Assembly (NCBI GenBank): GCA_019188255.1
Contig: JAETXT010000009.1
Coordinates: forward strand, 4,030,001 to 4,094,000
Length of the DNA: 64,000 bases
Reading direction: 5' to 3'
DNA from: Verticillium longisporum
Taxonomy: Eukaryota; Ascomycota; Sordariomycetes; Glomerellales; Plectosphaerellaceae
Position 1 is the stretch's first letter, and the number at the start of each line of letters is the position of its first letter. Under the pieces are notes generated by a model that saw nothing but the letters and a program-made list of their open reading frames with translations, was not told where the DNA came from and searched no databases. Shown one piece after another: positions 34,290 through 46,047 of this stretch. The position numbers and the translations under genes were made by a program.

Positions 34290-35300
34290 GGCCAGCACTT
34301 GAGGAAAAAGCCCATGAGTCAATGCTTGGGTCGCCACAAAAGTTGACAGGGAGCGCCGATCTCTGTTCCTGATTGCTCAGCTGCTCCAGAGAGGAAGCGA
34401 AATTTCCGAAAAGTGCCAGGACCGCAGTGGCTGACTGTGGCGCATATGACTTTCGCGACGCAGGCTTTGCTACGTCCTTTTCTTCTTGCCTTTGTGTAGG
34501 ATTCACATGATCCTGGCCAGTGATCTTAAGTATAGTTGGTGGATCGACTCCAACCAGGCCTCAAAGTCAGGTAGCAGTAAGATCTTCCGTTGCAAAGGCT
34601 GCTTCTGTGGCTCGACAACCATGAGGTCATGCGCGTCCCGATACAGCAAGTGAAAGCCGTTGTCTAGCTAGCCAAGTCCTCGACGGCACGTTCAGGCTAT
34701 CACTGAGCCCTGCAAGCTACGCCGGCGGATGCACAGCAGAGCGATCTTGGGGAAAATCGAGGGGGAGGACCACCCAACCCCATGCCCCGCAAAACCGTTG
34801 TCAGCCAATCTCAGCAGATGCGGGGAAAGAGTTAAGCATGAAAACAAGCATGCGCCAAGCTCGGGGCAGACGCTCCAAGATCCACGGCTTGTGATTCATG
34901 GAAACCCGAGACCAATTCCTCCGATCCATGCAAGCCACCGACCGTTCATGAGCCACTGGAGATGGCAGCGAGAGACAAACGCACGAGCCTCAACGTATGA
35001 GAGCAGTGGAAGAGCTGCTGTAGAATTTGCTGTGTCAAAGAGTGATCGGCGTGTACAATTTGCCAAGGCTTGGTTCGAGGAGAGCCGTCACCGCTGTGCC
35101 AGCCTCCCCGAGGAAATGATGAGATCTCAACTATAAAAGACAGCCCATCATCTGCCTCCTCTCATCATGCAGATCTCTCTGTCTCAGTAGAATCATCAAT
35201 TGCCTCTCAAGACCTCCTTCAGCGGTGCCCACACGATCAACTGTCTGCTTGACACACTCAGAAACAGCTTCTATCGTTGTATCGCATTACGTCGATCACC
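34290..35300. promoter_or_regulatory. Upstream region of the pectate lyase gene
   Basis: About 1 kb between the MITE and the pectate lyase start. The final 200 bp contain a likely core promoter (CTATAAAAGACAGCCCATCA near 35130) followed by a pyrimidine-rich leader with CTCAAGACCTCC. No clear coding frame is present, and the MITE lies about 1 kb upstream of the start codon. Confidence 0.5.
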
Positions 35301-36391
35301 ATGAAGGCCGCCGTTCTCCTGACTCTCCTTCCCGCTCTCACCCAGTCCGCCGCTGTCGGGCGTAGGCAGACTGGGGATGGCTCACAGGGCGACTCGGACT
35401 CGACTCAAGGTGATTTGGGAGAGAGGCCTCCTCCTCGATTCCCTTTCCCTGTCACTAAGTTCCCTGTCGCCAACGAGACAGTTGTTCTCGAGAACGCCAT
35501 GTACATTATGCCCGGTCAGGTTTTCGATGGAGGCATGAAGCGTTACGAACGTCCCGAAGGAAGCTGTAATGAGCAGGCCGAAGGTACCGACGCCGATGCT
35601 GTCTTCAACCTCATGCCCGGATCCACAATCAGGAATGTTATCATTGGCAAGCATCAAGCCGAAGGCATTCATGCCCTTGGAGACGCTTGGGTCGAGAACG
35701 GTAAGCTGAGCTGTATGAGATGACTGGTAGATACAGAGACTGACATGGACATTTTAGTTTGGTGGGAGGATGTCTGCGAGGACGCCTTGACCGCCAAGGG
35801 GTTGAACACCCAGCTGAGAGTCATTGGTGGCGGTGCCCGCAACGCAACGGACAAGGTCAATCATATCTTCGAATTTAGATCCAAAGGATGTCCGCTGACC
35901 AACCTCGCAGATCTTCCAGGACAACTCACTGGGTGGAAAGTACAACATTACTGGCTTCTACGCCGAGGGATTTGGTACTTTCTACCAGTCTTGCGGAAAC
36001 TGTCTCAACCAAGCCAAGCGTAACGCAACCATTCAAAACGTGGTTGCCGTAGACGGAACTCGCATGGGCATCGTGAGTCTTCCAGCGAATGCAGTCGATG
36101 TCGGTTATTTCAATTATTGACCACTACTAGATCAACCCGAATTACGGCGATGAGTTCCGACTAAAGAACGCCCAGTTGAGCGGTCTTGACCGTATCTGCG
36201 ACAAGGAGATCGGAAACAACGTCCAGACGGTGCCATACACAATTGGCACCGGTCCCGACGAAAAGTATGCGCTTTACAACACCACAACAGACCACATCAC
36301 AACCAGCTTCAACGGCTCAGTGACAAACTTTTATGAGCCTGAGGAGCCATATGAGTGGCTTGCTGACTATTGGCCCGAGGGCTTCCACTGA
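35301..36391 (+). CDS. Secreted pectate lyase, polysaccharide lyase family 3
   Basis: Three introns (35701-35757, 35856-35910, 36073-36130) give an open frame of 306 residues. A signal peptide (MKAAVLLTLLPALTQSAA) is followed by a short Gly/Asp/Ser-rich linker. The PL3 beta-helix then shows FDGGMKRYER, a DADAVFNLMPGSTIRNVIIG segment, the VWWEDVCEDALT motif, GKYNITGFYAEGFGTFYQSC and NCLNQAKRNATIQN. PL3 enzymes cleave de-esterified pectin by calcium-dependent beta-elimination outside the cell. All expected parts are present and no frame damage is seen, so it is probably active. It sits in a stretch with GH43, S28 peptidase and laccase genes, which fits breakdown of plant material. Confidence 0.94.
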
Positions 36392-36859
36392 GGTGTCCAG
36401 GTTTGGGTGCTTGGCCAGTTCAAGACAATCGTTGGCGTAGACTGTACATGAGGACTTTAATTCAACTACCTACCTACATAAAGAGAAAAAATGGTTCGTG
36501 TCCAGCCAATCGCAAGTGACAAGGCTAGTCAATCTGCACACTGACAGAAATATCCGGCCTGGCGTTGCTGTCACACCGAGTTTGGGTTCGATTGCAGTGA
36601 AGCGGGATTCAAAGGTGGGGCCAACCCCCCTCCGCCTGATTGCACGTGAAGGATGACTGACGCGGCTGATCCTCCGGACCACACCGCTCAGGTGTACGAG
36701 CCCAGTCTTGGTTCAAGAATACCGGTCGGTCTGGTTCAAGAATGCCGGTCGGTCATCTCTAATCAGTTCGAAATTTTGGCCGCAACGCTGATTCTGCCAA
36801 AACATTATAATTTGCAAGAGAAAGTGTATGCGATTGTCCCGCATCAACGAAGAGGCAAG

Positions 36860-37678
36860 ATGCGCAAGGAAGTCAACGAGCCGAACGCTGCCCCGGTCGC
36901 AAGGGAGATGAAGGTCCTCAGTGTTGGACTTCCCCGAACAGGCTCTTACTCCATCTGCCTGGCTCTCACAGCACTGGGCTACAGAGACGTCTACCATGGT
37001 CTCCACGCTATCGACAATCCCGAAGACTTTGAGGTCTTCGGTCGTGCAGCAGACGCACTTTTCCCGAGCTTGCCGTCATACAATGGCAATGGTATGACAG
37101 CGAAGGATTGGAATGCAGTATTTGGTCCATGCGAGGCTGTCACCGATCTGGCAGGGCCTTTCGCCGAGTCGCTCATTGCATCATATCCGGACGCAAAGGT
37201 CATCATTGTCATCAGAGACTATGACAAGTGGCATAAGTCATTCGTTGACATGTTGTCGGGCATATTCGGCAGGGTCACGATGTTCATCAAAAACTACCTC
37301 GAGCCGTGGACAGGGGACCATTCCGCCACAAACGTCCAAAAAATGATGCTTGGTTGGACACGCTCCAAAGATCTTGGTGATCTGGTTTCGAGAACGAGAG
37401 AACTTTATGATCGCCACACCGACGGTGTTCAGAGACTCGTACCTGCGGAACAGTTACTGGTGTACAAATTGGGTGATGGGTGGCAACCACTTTGCGAATT
37501 TTTGGGCAGGGATATTCCGGAAGTTCCATTTCCACATGGAAACGAGGCGGCAGAGCTACGGCGGATTATCATCAATAAGCAGCTCAGGGTCTTTCGAGCT
37601 GCAGCTATCAAGCTCAGTCCGTATGTCATCGGTGCCGCCGTCATTGGAGGGGCAGCCTGGATGGGAATATCTGCCTGA
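36860..37678 (+). CDS. P-loop sulfotransferase-like protein with C-terminal membrane segment
   Basis: The chosen ATG at 36860 gives 272 residues; the frame is open further upstream to an ATG at 36653, but that part is poorly coding. A P-loop-like motif follows early (KVLSVGLPRTGSYSICLAL), then YHGLHAIDNPED, the strand AKVIIVIRDYDKWHKSF (the 3'-phosphosulfate-binding region in this family) and a C-terminal LYKLGDGWQPLCEFLGRDIP-like block. The actual sequence of that block begins LLVYKLGDGWQPLC. It ends in a hydrophobic helix (YVIGAAVIGGAAWMGI). This matches the fungal sulfotransferase-like family (Pfam Sulfotransfer_4), often annotated only as NAD epimerase or P-loop protein. The substrate is unknown, and true sulfotransferase activity is unproven for most members. 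Confidence 0.8.
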   Translation: MRKEVNEPNAAPVAREMKVLSVGLPRTGSYSICLALTALGYRDVYHGLHAIDNPEDFEVFGRAADALFPSLPSYNGNGMTAKDWNAVFGPCEAVTDLAGPFAESLIASYPDAKVIIVIRDYDKWHKSFVDMLSGIFGRVTMFIKNYLEPWTGDHSATNVQKMMLGWTRSKDLGDLVSRTRELYDRHTDGVQRLVPAEQLLVYKLGDGWQPLCEFLGRDIPEVPFPHGNEAAELRRIIINKQLRVFRAAAIKLSPYVIGAAVIGGAAWMGISA

Positions 37679-37885
37679 GGGCGACAGGTGCATCACTGTC
37701 CATTAGAGCTGGCGCGAATAAATCACGACTTTGGGGATATGTATCGTTGACACGATCCCAGCTGCTGCTGCAGGTGATTGTTTACATGAAATCGAAAACA
37801 GAACAAGGGTTTCAGTCATCAAATCTTGTGTCATTTTGGTCTCGAAACCATGTCTCTTTGCGAAACTTTCACGAGCTACGAGGCA

Positions 37886-39328
37886 CTACTCCTTGTAGAA
37901 GGTAGCAACATCGAGTCGCCCTTCGATGTCACCAATGCTGACGACCCTCAGACCATTACTATCAGAGGCAATGTAAAGGCCCGAATCCTTGCCGACTTCG
38001 AATGAGACTCCTTTCGGGTCAGAAAGACCCTCACGGTGGACAAAGCTGGACGAAGTACCGAACTCGGTCGAGTTATCATTCGGGTGAATCTCGATGGTAG
38101 AGCCGGAAACCCGGAGGAAGGATCCAGGCTGGCTAGCAGACTCAATGCTCACTGCATCTTTACCGGCAAGCCCAGGTCTGACGATACGGAACAGGTTTTC
38201 GCCCAGAAAGCCAATGTCTGCCTCAACTGTTACAACACCTTGTTCGTTATGACGAATGTATTGCGTTGAGTTTGCCGAAGAAAGCAGGCGGCTCGGAGTC
38301 TCCCCGTCCGCTACCGGTATACCGAAATTTGGGGTACCATCGGCGTTCCAGTACAACTTTTGGATCCGAGTATGACGATCAGGGTTGTTTAGCGGTTCCC
38401 CCTCGATTTCTTTATACTGGCGGGCATGAAAGACGAGCAGGTCACTCAAACCGTCTTCCGAGACAGTAAAAGCGCTGTGTCCAGGTCCCCACTGACTGGT
38501 TTGCGCATTACTGGTAAAAACAGGCTCTTGCGATTTACGCCATGACGTCGGGTCCATCAAGTCGGCGTCAGCGTCGGCCGTCAAAAGACCCATCGCGTAG
38601 TTATGATCGGTGGCACTTGCAGAGTACGTCAAGAACAGCTTGCCGTTACGTTCGAGCACGTATGCTCCTTCGTTGACGTTGTGGCCAGTACGTTCCCAAG
38701 GTAACTCTGGCCGGGTGATAACGATTGCGGGCTTGCGGATAGACCATGGATTCTCCATTGGGGCCAACATTAGGCCTGTACCAACGCCGTTTTGCCAGTT
38801 GGGATCTGACTGAGCCCAGCACAGGTATCGTGTGCCCTTGACAACAAAGGTCGTAGCATCCAGGGAGAACGTGTCCCAGTCCGAAGTAATAAAACCCTTC
38901 TCAACCCAGTCGGCATTCAGTGCGTTTTCTCCTGTTCCTTCGATGACGAACATGCGAATGTCGAAAGGAGCAGCACGCCCCAAAGCAAAATAGATGTACC
39001 ATTTTTCGTCGATGTAATGTAGCTCTGGAGCCCATACGTAGCCTACACCTGCATTCGAGTCCGCCCTTGTCCACACAGTGACCTCTTCAGCGTCCGAGAG
39101 ACCTCGTATAGTCTCAGAACGACGAAGAATGACGCGATCATACTCGGGGACTGAGGCTGTGAAGTAATACCACCCATCGGTATGTCTGACAATCTGGGGG
39201 TCCGCGCGTTGGTGGATGAGCACGTTGTTGTAATTGACGGCGGGCGACATCGTTGAGGTGCTGAGAGAGACAATGGTACCGAGCACGACAAGTGCTGCAG
39301 ATATTATCTTTTGTAGAATTCGCGCCAT
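37886..39328 (-). CDS. Secreted glycoside hydrolase family 43 (arabinosidase/xylosidase type)
   Basis: A single-exon 480-residue protein with signal peptide (MARILQKIISAALVVLGTIV). The five-bladed propeller shows the three GH43 acids in context: the general base Asp in HQRADPQIVRH (about residue 43), the modulator Asp in DTFSLDATTF, and the general acid Glu in NVNEGAYVLERNGK. YVWAPELHYIDEKWYIYF is a strong family signature. The C-terminal 140 residues (IRHNEQGVVTVEADIG ... GSFLRVSGSTIEIH) resemble an arabinose-binding AbfB (CBM42)-like domain. It probably releases arabinose or xylose from hemicellulose or pectin side chains. It is convergent with the sulfotransferase-like gene, with only about 200 bp between stops. 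Confidence 0.93.
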   Translation of the reverse strand: MARILQKIISAALVVLGTIVSLSTSTMSPAVNYNNVLIHQRADPQIVRHTDGWYYFTASVPEYDRVILRRSETIRGLSDAEEVTVWTRADSNAGVGYVWAPELHYIDEKWYIYFALGRAAPFDIRMFVIEGTGENALNADWVEKGFITSDWDTFSLDATTFVVKGTRYLCWAQSDPNWQNGVGTGLMLAPMENPWSIRKPAIVITRPELPWERTGHNVNEGAYVLERNGKLFLTYSASATDHNYAMGLLTADADADLMDPTSWRKSQEPVFTSNAQTSQWGPGHSAFTVSEDGLSDLLVFHARQYKEIEGEPLNNPDRHTRIQKLYWNADGTPNFGIPVADGETPSRLLSSANSTQYIRHNEQGVVTVEADIGFLGENLFRIVRPGLAGKDAVSIESASQPGSFLRVSGSTIEIHPNDNSTEFGTSSSFVHREGLSDPKGVSFEVGKDSGLYIASDSNGLRVVSIGDIEGRLDVATFYKE

Positions 39329-42300
39329 TGTTCCAAGTTAAGTCTAGAACGAGTGGGAACTTAAGATGGGCCTCAAAATAGCGTCGCTGGTGGAAGCTAT
39401 AGACAGACGAGATAGATGGTTTAGCTCCGTTTATGTACTTTCTTCGCATGTGGATACCATTTTTCTTCCAGACAAGTATTCCGACTGACCTGGCTCAGTT
39501 TTCGGGCTCGTCAGGCCCGAGGCCGAGGGAGAGAAGACTTTCATGGTTTTAAGACCTGTGATGCTGCGTCTCACCTCGCTGATCGCTTGAGCCAGCAAGC
39601 CATGGGAGATGCATGGACTGAGCACAAAGCCACCCTCTCCGCATTGCGCTTGTAACCTCCACCCCGCAGTCCGTGGTTTCGACTCTTGGCAAGTTCTGAT
39701 CATCGTCACGGTGCATCTTTTGGTGCTGCATGATTGGGCCGCGTATGTGCTTGACCTGAGACCCACCACAACTAATGGCAATTGCCCTGATCGTTGGCGG
39801 AGTTTCCCCCACCACCCCGCGGACATGATTCTGTTCTGGATTCGATCACACCCAAACCAGAGACGGCAGCTCATCATCGCAACTTCTTGCCCGCAAATGC
39901 TGCTATACACCTTGTGACATTGCGTGGCGGAGTCATACCTGTTTTTAAGGATGACAAAGAACGCGCGCTACCTTGCCAGGCCTAGCTAAGTGCGAGCCAA
40001 CGAAATGGACTTAGGTTTGTGTAAGAAGAAAGGTAGTATATCACCCTGCGGCTGGGCCCACATCTCTGCCGCAGCTGGATCTGGGTATCGACATCGAGGT
40101 AACATAGCGAGTGTCCATCCTGTCGACCACTCTGTTCATGACAGTGAGGGAACCCGGCAAGGGTACATTTGAAATGGCGTCAGCTAAAAGCCCAGGAGGA
40201 TTGGCTTAGCCCCGACTGCTGGCGGAACTTCCAAAGATTCTGTCAGTGGCTGCTGGTATTCGCAATCCGCGGCAACGCCTATACTTTGACCATAACTCGC
40301 ACTTTTGATGTGAATGGATCGATAGGAATGATCCGAGAAAACAAGTTGACCAATGTTGATCCATTTCTGCCTAAGTGGTCTTTTGGAGATTGACAACGAG
40401 AAGAAAAAAAAGCCCCGAGCGACGCGGAAGCCATTCATTGAAAGGTCATATGCTTAAATATACATACCGTATGCCAGCTCACGACTGGGTGAGAGCTGAC
40501 ACTGCGCCCTTCTGGGGAGAAAATTAATAAGTCCTTTCAGATCCAGTAGCCTCCGATCAGCGACACGACGATGTGTATATGTAGCTATTCTGACTTTTAT
40601 CTGGCATCCTGTAACCTCTATGGCGATGGTTGTCGACCTCATCCTAGGACCCCTCACGGCACTAGGTGCTTGCAATAGCACTGTGTACTGCTCATGTTGT
40701 CTCTCGCGGAAGCATTAACGTGGCAGTGCTCGCTGTGAGGAAGACAACTCTCGTGACACTTTCTTCAAGGCCTTCAAGATCCAGGCTCGAAGAACGTCAA
40801 AGAATATGGTATCCAACAGACCCATTGACCATTCAAAGTATCACAGCGAAATCCAAGGGCGGACAATTATACATAAACAACACTTTAGGCTTGTGTTGAA
40901 AATGTATTTATTAGGTCTTCGTACGCAATGCTGTCGGCGGCAAGCTTCGTTGGCTCATGCTTCAATCCGGCATCAGATACGCCCTCTGATTGTGAAGTCA
41001 ATGGCATCCCTCCTGATCCCCGGAAGCGGACCAATACGAATAACATTTTGCGCAAGCAAATCACCTTGTTTGTCAAGATCAATAGTGATCTGAGATGTCT
41101 CCTCAGGAGTGCCAGTGGTCTCTCCGTCCAATTGCGATTCATGAGCATCAGCCCATGTTTCGGGGACTCTACCGGTCGTGATATTCGTACTAGACAGCCT
41201 CCTTCTTGGGCCAGAAAGCCTGAAGACAGTATAGTCTGCTAATTCGTGATCATGAATGTTGGAGGGTGTAGATACAGCAGCAATAGATGCAGTGGATGTG
41301 CCAGGTATAATCTATGTCCCCAGGAAAAGGTTGGCAGAAGATGTCTTCTTTTGAACCGACAGTGTTGATATGAAGAATCATCCTCATTCCCTAGCCCATG
41401 TACCCACTGTGATGGATCGTATCTTGACGAGTCGTTGTTATTGCTGGCCTTTCGCAGGTGAATTCCACGCTCTTCGGTATGGACTCGAAGGACTGGAAAG
41501 CCTTCCCCGAAGTTTCTATTCACAAACCTTTCTGGAATCGACGGCAGTGTTCAAGGATTTATGGCCCTGAAGGAGGCAGCACGGGGCATGATCCTCAATT
41601 CTCAAATATAGCACTCTGTGACTACACAGTTTATCGAGTTGACTGGGGAAGATTCTGCCAATACCACTACTTACTGCCAGACGTATGTATTTGGTACCGG
41701 CGAGGATTAAGGAATATATAACGAGTCTGGGCATTTATAAAAAATATACTTATTAAAGGCTTTTTTGGAATGGACGGTACGATTGGAGGATCGTTGAACG
41801 CTAGGTTATTTAGACTGGTACTCCCTATGGAGTATAGCCTTGATTAAACTCCAAAAACTAGTTCTTAGGGGAAGAGCAGTAATGCTATTCTGACCCGGGC
41901 TCTTAAATTGCTTCACATCTACTATCTCAGTTTAAGATATAAACGTTTCTCGTACGTATCCATCTAAAATGCGGGATAGGGTTATAACTGTAAAACGGGG
42001 CAAAACACCTCTATCATTAGCCGAAGCTACCATCATCAGGTCATGCCTACCGGTGGAGATTTCCATCAGATCAATAATTGAGATTATAATAGTTGTAGGC
42101 GATAGTGATATGAGGCTGTGATAGCTTATGGGTCAAACTAAGGTTTTGTAAAGACTAGACAGGGCCATTTAAATTGATACGGTAATAATTAATTACGGAT
42201 GTGATACCTATTATGAAGATGATTTTGACTCCGGGAGTTATAGAACCTGTTCTCAACGCCGGCCCTCGCACGAATCTATTACATCCCCAAAGCCCGTCTC

Positions 42301-42659
42301 CTCCGATCACGATCTATGGAGTCAACCTTCTCTCCTCTGCACAGACCATTGCTGTTCTCCGCTGCTCGAAACGGGCCAAGTCAGGTGTCTAATTCAAATT
42401 GTAGAGTTCAGCCCCCACTATTTAGTATTATGGATGACTCATTGTGATTCATAGTTTGTCATTTGAGTCCATCCAGTCTGAAAAGTAAGGAGTAATTATA
42501 CTAAGCGATCCTTAATGCTATAAATATCCTCCAGTGCACGCCTGTTCAAGCATCAGTCCACCATTACAAGCTCTTCCATACAGCACACCTCAGACGGCAA
42601 CGGCAATCATTGTTTCACAATCTCTTCCTCAGATCAAATTCAATCAACATGAAAACAAC
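39329..42659. other. Long intergenic region with one coding-like relic
   Basis: This 3.3 kb stretch has only short frames. The part from about 41700 to 42200 is moderately AT-rich but not RIP-like. A minus-strand frame at 40973-41311 reads as coding and is listed separately. From about 42530 to 42659 comes a pyrimidine-rich leader for the alcohol dehydrogenase relic. No RNA gene or repeat could be supported. Confidence 0.4.
40973..41311 (-). pseudogene. Possible last exon or gene fragment
   Basis: A minus-strand frame of about 112 codons is open from an in-frame TAG near 41312 to a TGA at 40973-40975. It has balanced, secreted-protein-like composition (STASIAAVSTPSNIHDHEL, then LSSTNITTGRVPETWADAHE). 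A CATAG just upstream could serve as a splice acceptor. There is no start codon and no recognisable domain. Further upstream the same strand has disconnected coding-like pieces to about 41650, so this may be what is left of a larger gene. Uncertain. Confidence 0.3.
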
Positions 42660-43622
42660 ATGAAAGCATTCCAATTCACAGGCACTGCCAGCGGCCTTTA
42701 GCTCCGCAACTTACCAATCCCCAAGCCCGGCAAAGGCCATGCTCTGATCAAAGTCAAGGCAGCTGGTCTTTGCCATTCCGACACGCACGTAATCAAAGGT
42801 GGCGGCGTTGCTTGGATGTGCACGCTCCCCGTGGTGCTGGGCCATGAGATTGCTGGGACGATTACCGAAATCGACAGCGATTGTGCTTCCCTGACTGTGG
42901 GCGATCGTGTGGCCGTTGCCTGTGTAGGACATCCTATTGAGGAACGAAACTTCAGTGAAGCTCTGGGCGTCGGATGCGACGGGGGCTATGCTGAATATGC
43001 TGTTGCGCCTATCAAGAACCTGGTGAAGCTTCCGGATGCCGTAAGCTTCGCTCAGGCAGCAGTGGCGACGGGCTCCATTGCGACGGCCTATCATGCTGTC
43101 GTCGCCGAAGGTCGAGTCAAAGCCACGTGTGCCGTCTGTATTATCGGCCTCGGTGGACTTGGGCTTAATGGGGTTGCTATTGCCGCCAGGCTAGGGGCTG
43201 AGGTCTATGGCGTTGACATCAACCCTTCCAAATTCGAGCCGGCGCGTGCAGCAGGCGCAAGGGCTTTGGCTACCAACATTAGAGACTTTGCAGACAAAGC
43301 CTTTGATGTTGTTATTGATTTCGCCGGCGCTCAGCAAACTGTCGAGGGTGCCATGTCTGCCACCCGGGCGGGAGGCACGGTGGTTGTGGTCGGCTTAGCC
43401 GCGTCGCAGGTAACCTTGACAATGTCGGAGCTCGTCACCAAAAATATCTCGGTCAAAGGTTCAACGAGTGCTAGCATCGATGAATTGCGGGATGTCTTGG
43501 ACATGATAGCTGCAGGCGATCTGAACCCACATATTGAGGAGGTGTCGTTTCAAGACATTCCTTTAGGTCTCGCAAGATTAGGGTTAAACGAAGTTACTGG
43601 CCGGTTATTTAGCATTCCGTGA
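42660..43622 (+). pseudogene. Zinc alcohol dehydrogenase with a nonsense codon at position 14
   Basis: The frame MKAFQFTGTASGL is followed by TAG at 42699-42701 and then continues uninterrupted (LRNLPIPKPGKGHALIKVKA). The catalytic zinc ligands are visible in AAGLCHSDTHVIKG and VVLGHEIAGTI. The Rossmann motif is IIGLGGLGLNGVAIAARLGA with the acidic end VYGVDIN. The structural-zinc cysteine cluster of classical enzymes is missing from the loop (CVGHPIEERNFSEALGVGC). Apart from the stop, the roughly 320-codon frame is intact. A G-to-T change of GAG would explain the lesion. The next ATG (42816) would remove the catalytic Cys, so a shortened protein should be inactive. Recent loss, a sequencing error, or readthrough are all possible. 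Confidence 0.8.
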
Positions 43623-44320
43623 GATATTTCTGAATGAGTTCTTATTCATCGTTAGAACTTCAGGCATGCTCTTATATTTGAACAATATGAGCCGCGGCTA
43701 TGGAGAATTAGCTCGAAGTTAGCCTTTATCATCAAACCTGTTTATGCTCTATCACCATCTATCCAGATATTCGCAGGTGCTCTTTTTAGTAGTAGAAAAT
43801 GAATAGTCGATATAGTATCTTTTTCCAATATCGTTTCCGTCAATCTAAAAATTGCCTAATTTAGTTAGGGCATGCAAAGCGATGTCAACGAGCATGGACA
43901 TTTTCAAACGATGACCGTCTATTCTCAACAGATGGCGGCTGTTGGTATATCGTATGGGTCTACTTGCTCATCCTCCACCTTTCCCAAGGCTCGATAATGG
44001 GTTCCGTGGAGACTCAGCGGCCACCCGAGCCGTGACGACATGTTAGACACATGGCTGGGGCATTGGATAAGCACCCTTGTGTGGGATCTGGCCCAGACTT
44101 TGTAGATCATTGCTAAATTGTTGTCATCGGCCAATCGTATAGACCCTCTCGATTGCCCTAATACGGAAGGTCACACTCGGCCGGGTGGCGTCGGCACCCG
44201 GACTGCAGTAGTCCGTCGACAGACGAGGGGGTCGTATCTTTCCACGGCGAGGATAAATAGTGGAAATACCTCAGCAATTAGATGGCTTTTCCAAAACGCT
44301 AATTATATTTCAAAGTTAAA
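43623..44320. promoter_or_regulatory. Upstream region of the S28 peptidase gene
   Basis: No gene is seen. Close to the following start codon the sequence GGATAAATAGTGGAAATACC (about 44251) looks like a TATA-type core promoter, about 70 bp before the ATG. Confidence 0.45.
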
Positions 44321-46047
44321 ATGACGATCATTCGGCTTGCCGCAGGCCTTCTCCTCCTTCCACAAGCCTTCGGTCTTGTAGCCGCCTCCACGGAATTCGG
44401 CACCACAGAGAACCTTGGCTTCTTTCAGGGGTCGGTTGAAGATGCCACTCAGAACCTTGCGGCGCCGCTTCTTAGAAGAATACAAAGTAACGGCGGCGCA
44501 CCAGACCCCGCAACTCTTTACCCATCTTACACGCTGTCGGTTCCCATCGATCACTTCCACAACGAATCAAAATATGAACCGCACTCCAACGGATCATTCA
44601 ACTTACGATACTGGTTTGATGATCGCTTCTATAAGGAGGGCGGCCCTGTAATTGTTCTCTCTGGCGGTGAAACGAGTGGCCAGGGGCGCCTGCCGTTCTT
44701 GCAGAAAGGCATCGTTGCAATCCTGGCTGAGGCGACAAACGGTCTCGGTGTCATCCTCGAGCACCGCTACTACGGAGCTAGCTACGTGACGGATGATCTC
44801 AGCACCGAAAATCTACGCTTCCTGACCACCGACCAGGCTTTGGCCGATACAACCTACTTTGCCCAGAATGTTGTATTTCCGGGGTACGAGGACGTAAATC
44901 TCACGTCTCCAAACACCCCTTGGGTCGCGTATGGCGGTTCTTACGCCGGAGCGTTTGTCGCTATTCTCCGCAAGCTATACCCCGACATTTTCTGGGGTGC
45001 CATCTCATCTTCGGGTGTAACAGCTGCAGTAGTCGACTTCTGGGAGTACTACGAAGCTGCTCGACTTTTCGCGCCTGAAGGCTGCGCACCAGCGACGCAA
45101 AAGGTGACCCACGTGGTCGATAACCTTCTGCTGGGCGGCGACCGAGATGACATTTTACAGCTCAAGACGGTCTTCGGTCTCGGGAATGTCACTCGTGATG
45201 TTCATTTTGCAAGCGCCATCAGGGGTGGGATCGCAGGACTGCAATCGGTCAACTGGGACCCGGCCATTAATAGTCCTGCCTTTGCGCTTTACTGCGGCAA
45301 CATGACATCGACCGAGGTTCTATACCCTGCAACAAACGAACTGAAAGACTCCATCAAGTCAATCCTGGTGACTGGAGGGTATAAGGACGAGATTGATGCC
45401 CTCACGCTTACTATGCAAAATTACATTGGTTACGTCAACCTCACACGTGTGTCGACTTGCCGTGGTCGTCCGCAGGACTCATGTTTCGGTGGCCGGACAG
45501 ACTTTTCCACGGACAACCTTAATCAGGTTTGGAGGCTTTGGCAATATCAGGTCTGCACTGAGTAAGTGAAGTACCGTTCCAAGGCGATATCGCCCTAACA
45601 CTAATCCCTTTTCGTAGATGGGGCTACTTCCAGACAGGATCAGGCGTTCCAGACAACCAACTTCCAATGATCTCGCGTCTGATTGATTACAATTTCACCT
45701 CAACCACATGCCGCGAAGCTTTCAATATCTTCGACCAGCCTAAGGTTGAAAACATCAACAAACATGGTGGCTTCCGTTTCAGCTTCCCACGCGTGGCCAT
45801 TATAGATGGCGAGGCTGATCCATGGCGTGCTGCTACGCCGCACAAGATCGGGCTTCAATATCCAGAGTCCACCATAAGCGAACCTCGTATGATCATTGGC
45901 GGTGGCGCTGTTCATCACTGGGATGAGAATGGCATCTTCAAGAACGAAACGACATGCCAGTTACCGCCACACCCAGTGAAGAAAGCCCAAAGCTTCATTG
46001 TTGAATTCGTGAAGCCTTGGCTTGAAGAATGGGAAATCCAGCATTAA
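44321..46047 (+). CDS. Secreted serine peptidase, family S28 (prolyl carboxypeptidase/DPP2-like)
   Basis: One 56 nt intron (45562-45617) gives an open frame of 556 residues. A signal peptide (MTIIRLAAGLLLLPQAFGLVAAS) leads into the S28 N-terminal block IDHFHNES ... FNLRYWFDDRFY. GGPVIVLSGGE and LGVILEHRYYGASY follow. The nucleophile serine sits in VAYGGSYAGAFVA (about Ser207). The catalytic Asp lies in IIDGEADPWRA and the His in GGAVHHWDENG. Many N-glycosylation sequons are present (for example HNES, NGSF, NLTS). S28 enzymes cleave after proline, releasing residues or dipeptides in acidic, protein-rich environments. No frame damage; probably active. Confidence 0.93.

Noticed and set aside
34729..35136. 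A 135-codon plus-strand frame upstream of the pectate lyase
   Set aside because: It overlaps the likely core promoter of the pectate lyase, has no domain and is rich in Arg/Ser/Pro as random frames are.
36560..36760. tRNA-like GGTTCRA motifs
   Set aside because: The motifs lack the matching CC at the right spacing and no cloverleaf could be drawn; no tRNA is claimed anywhere in the window.
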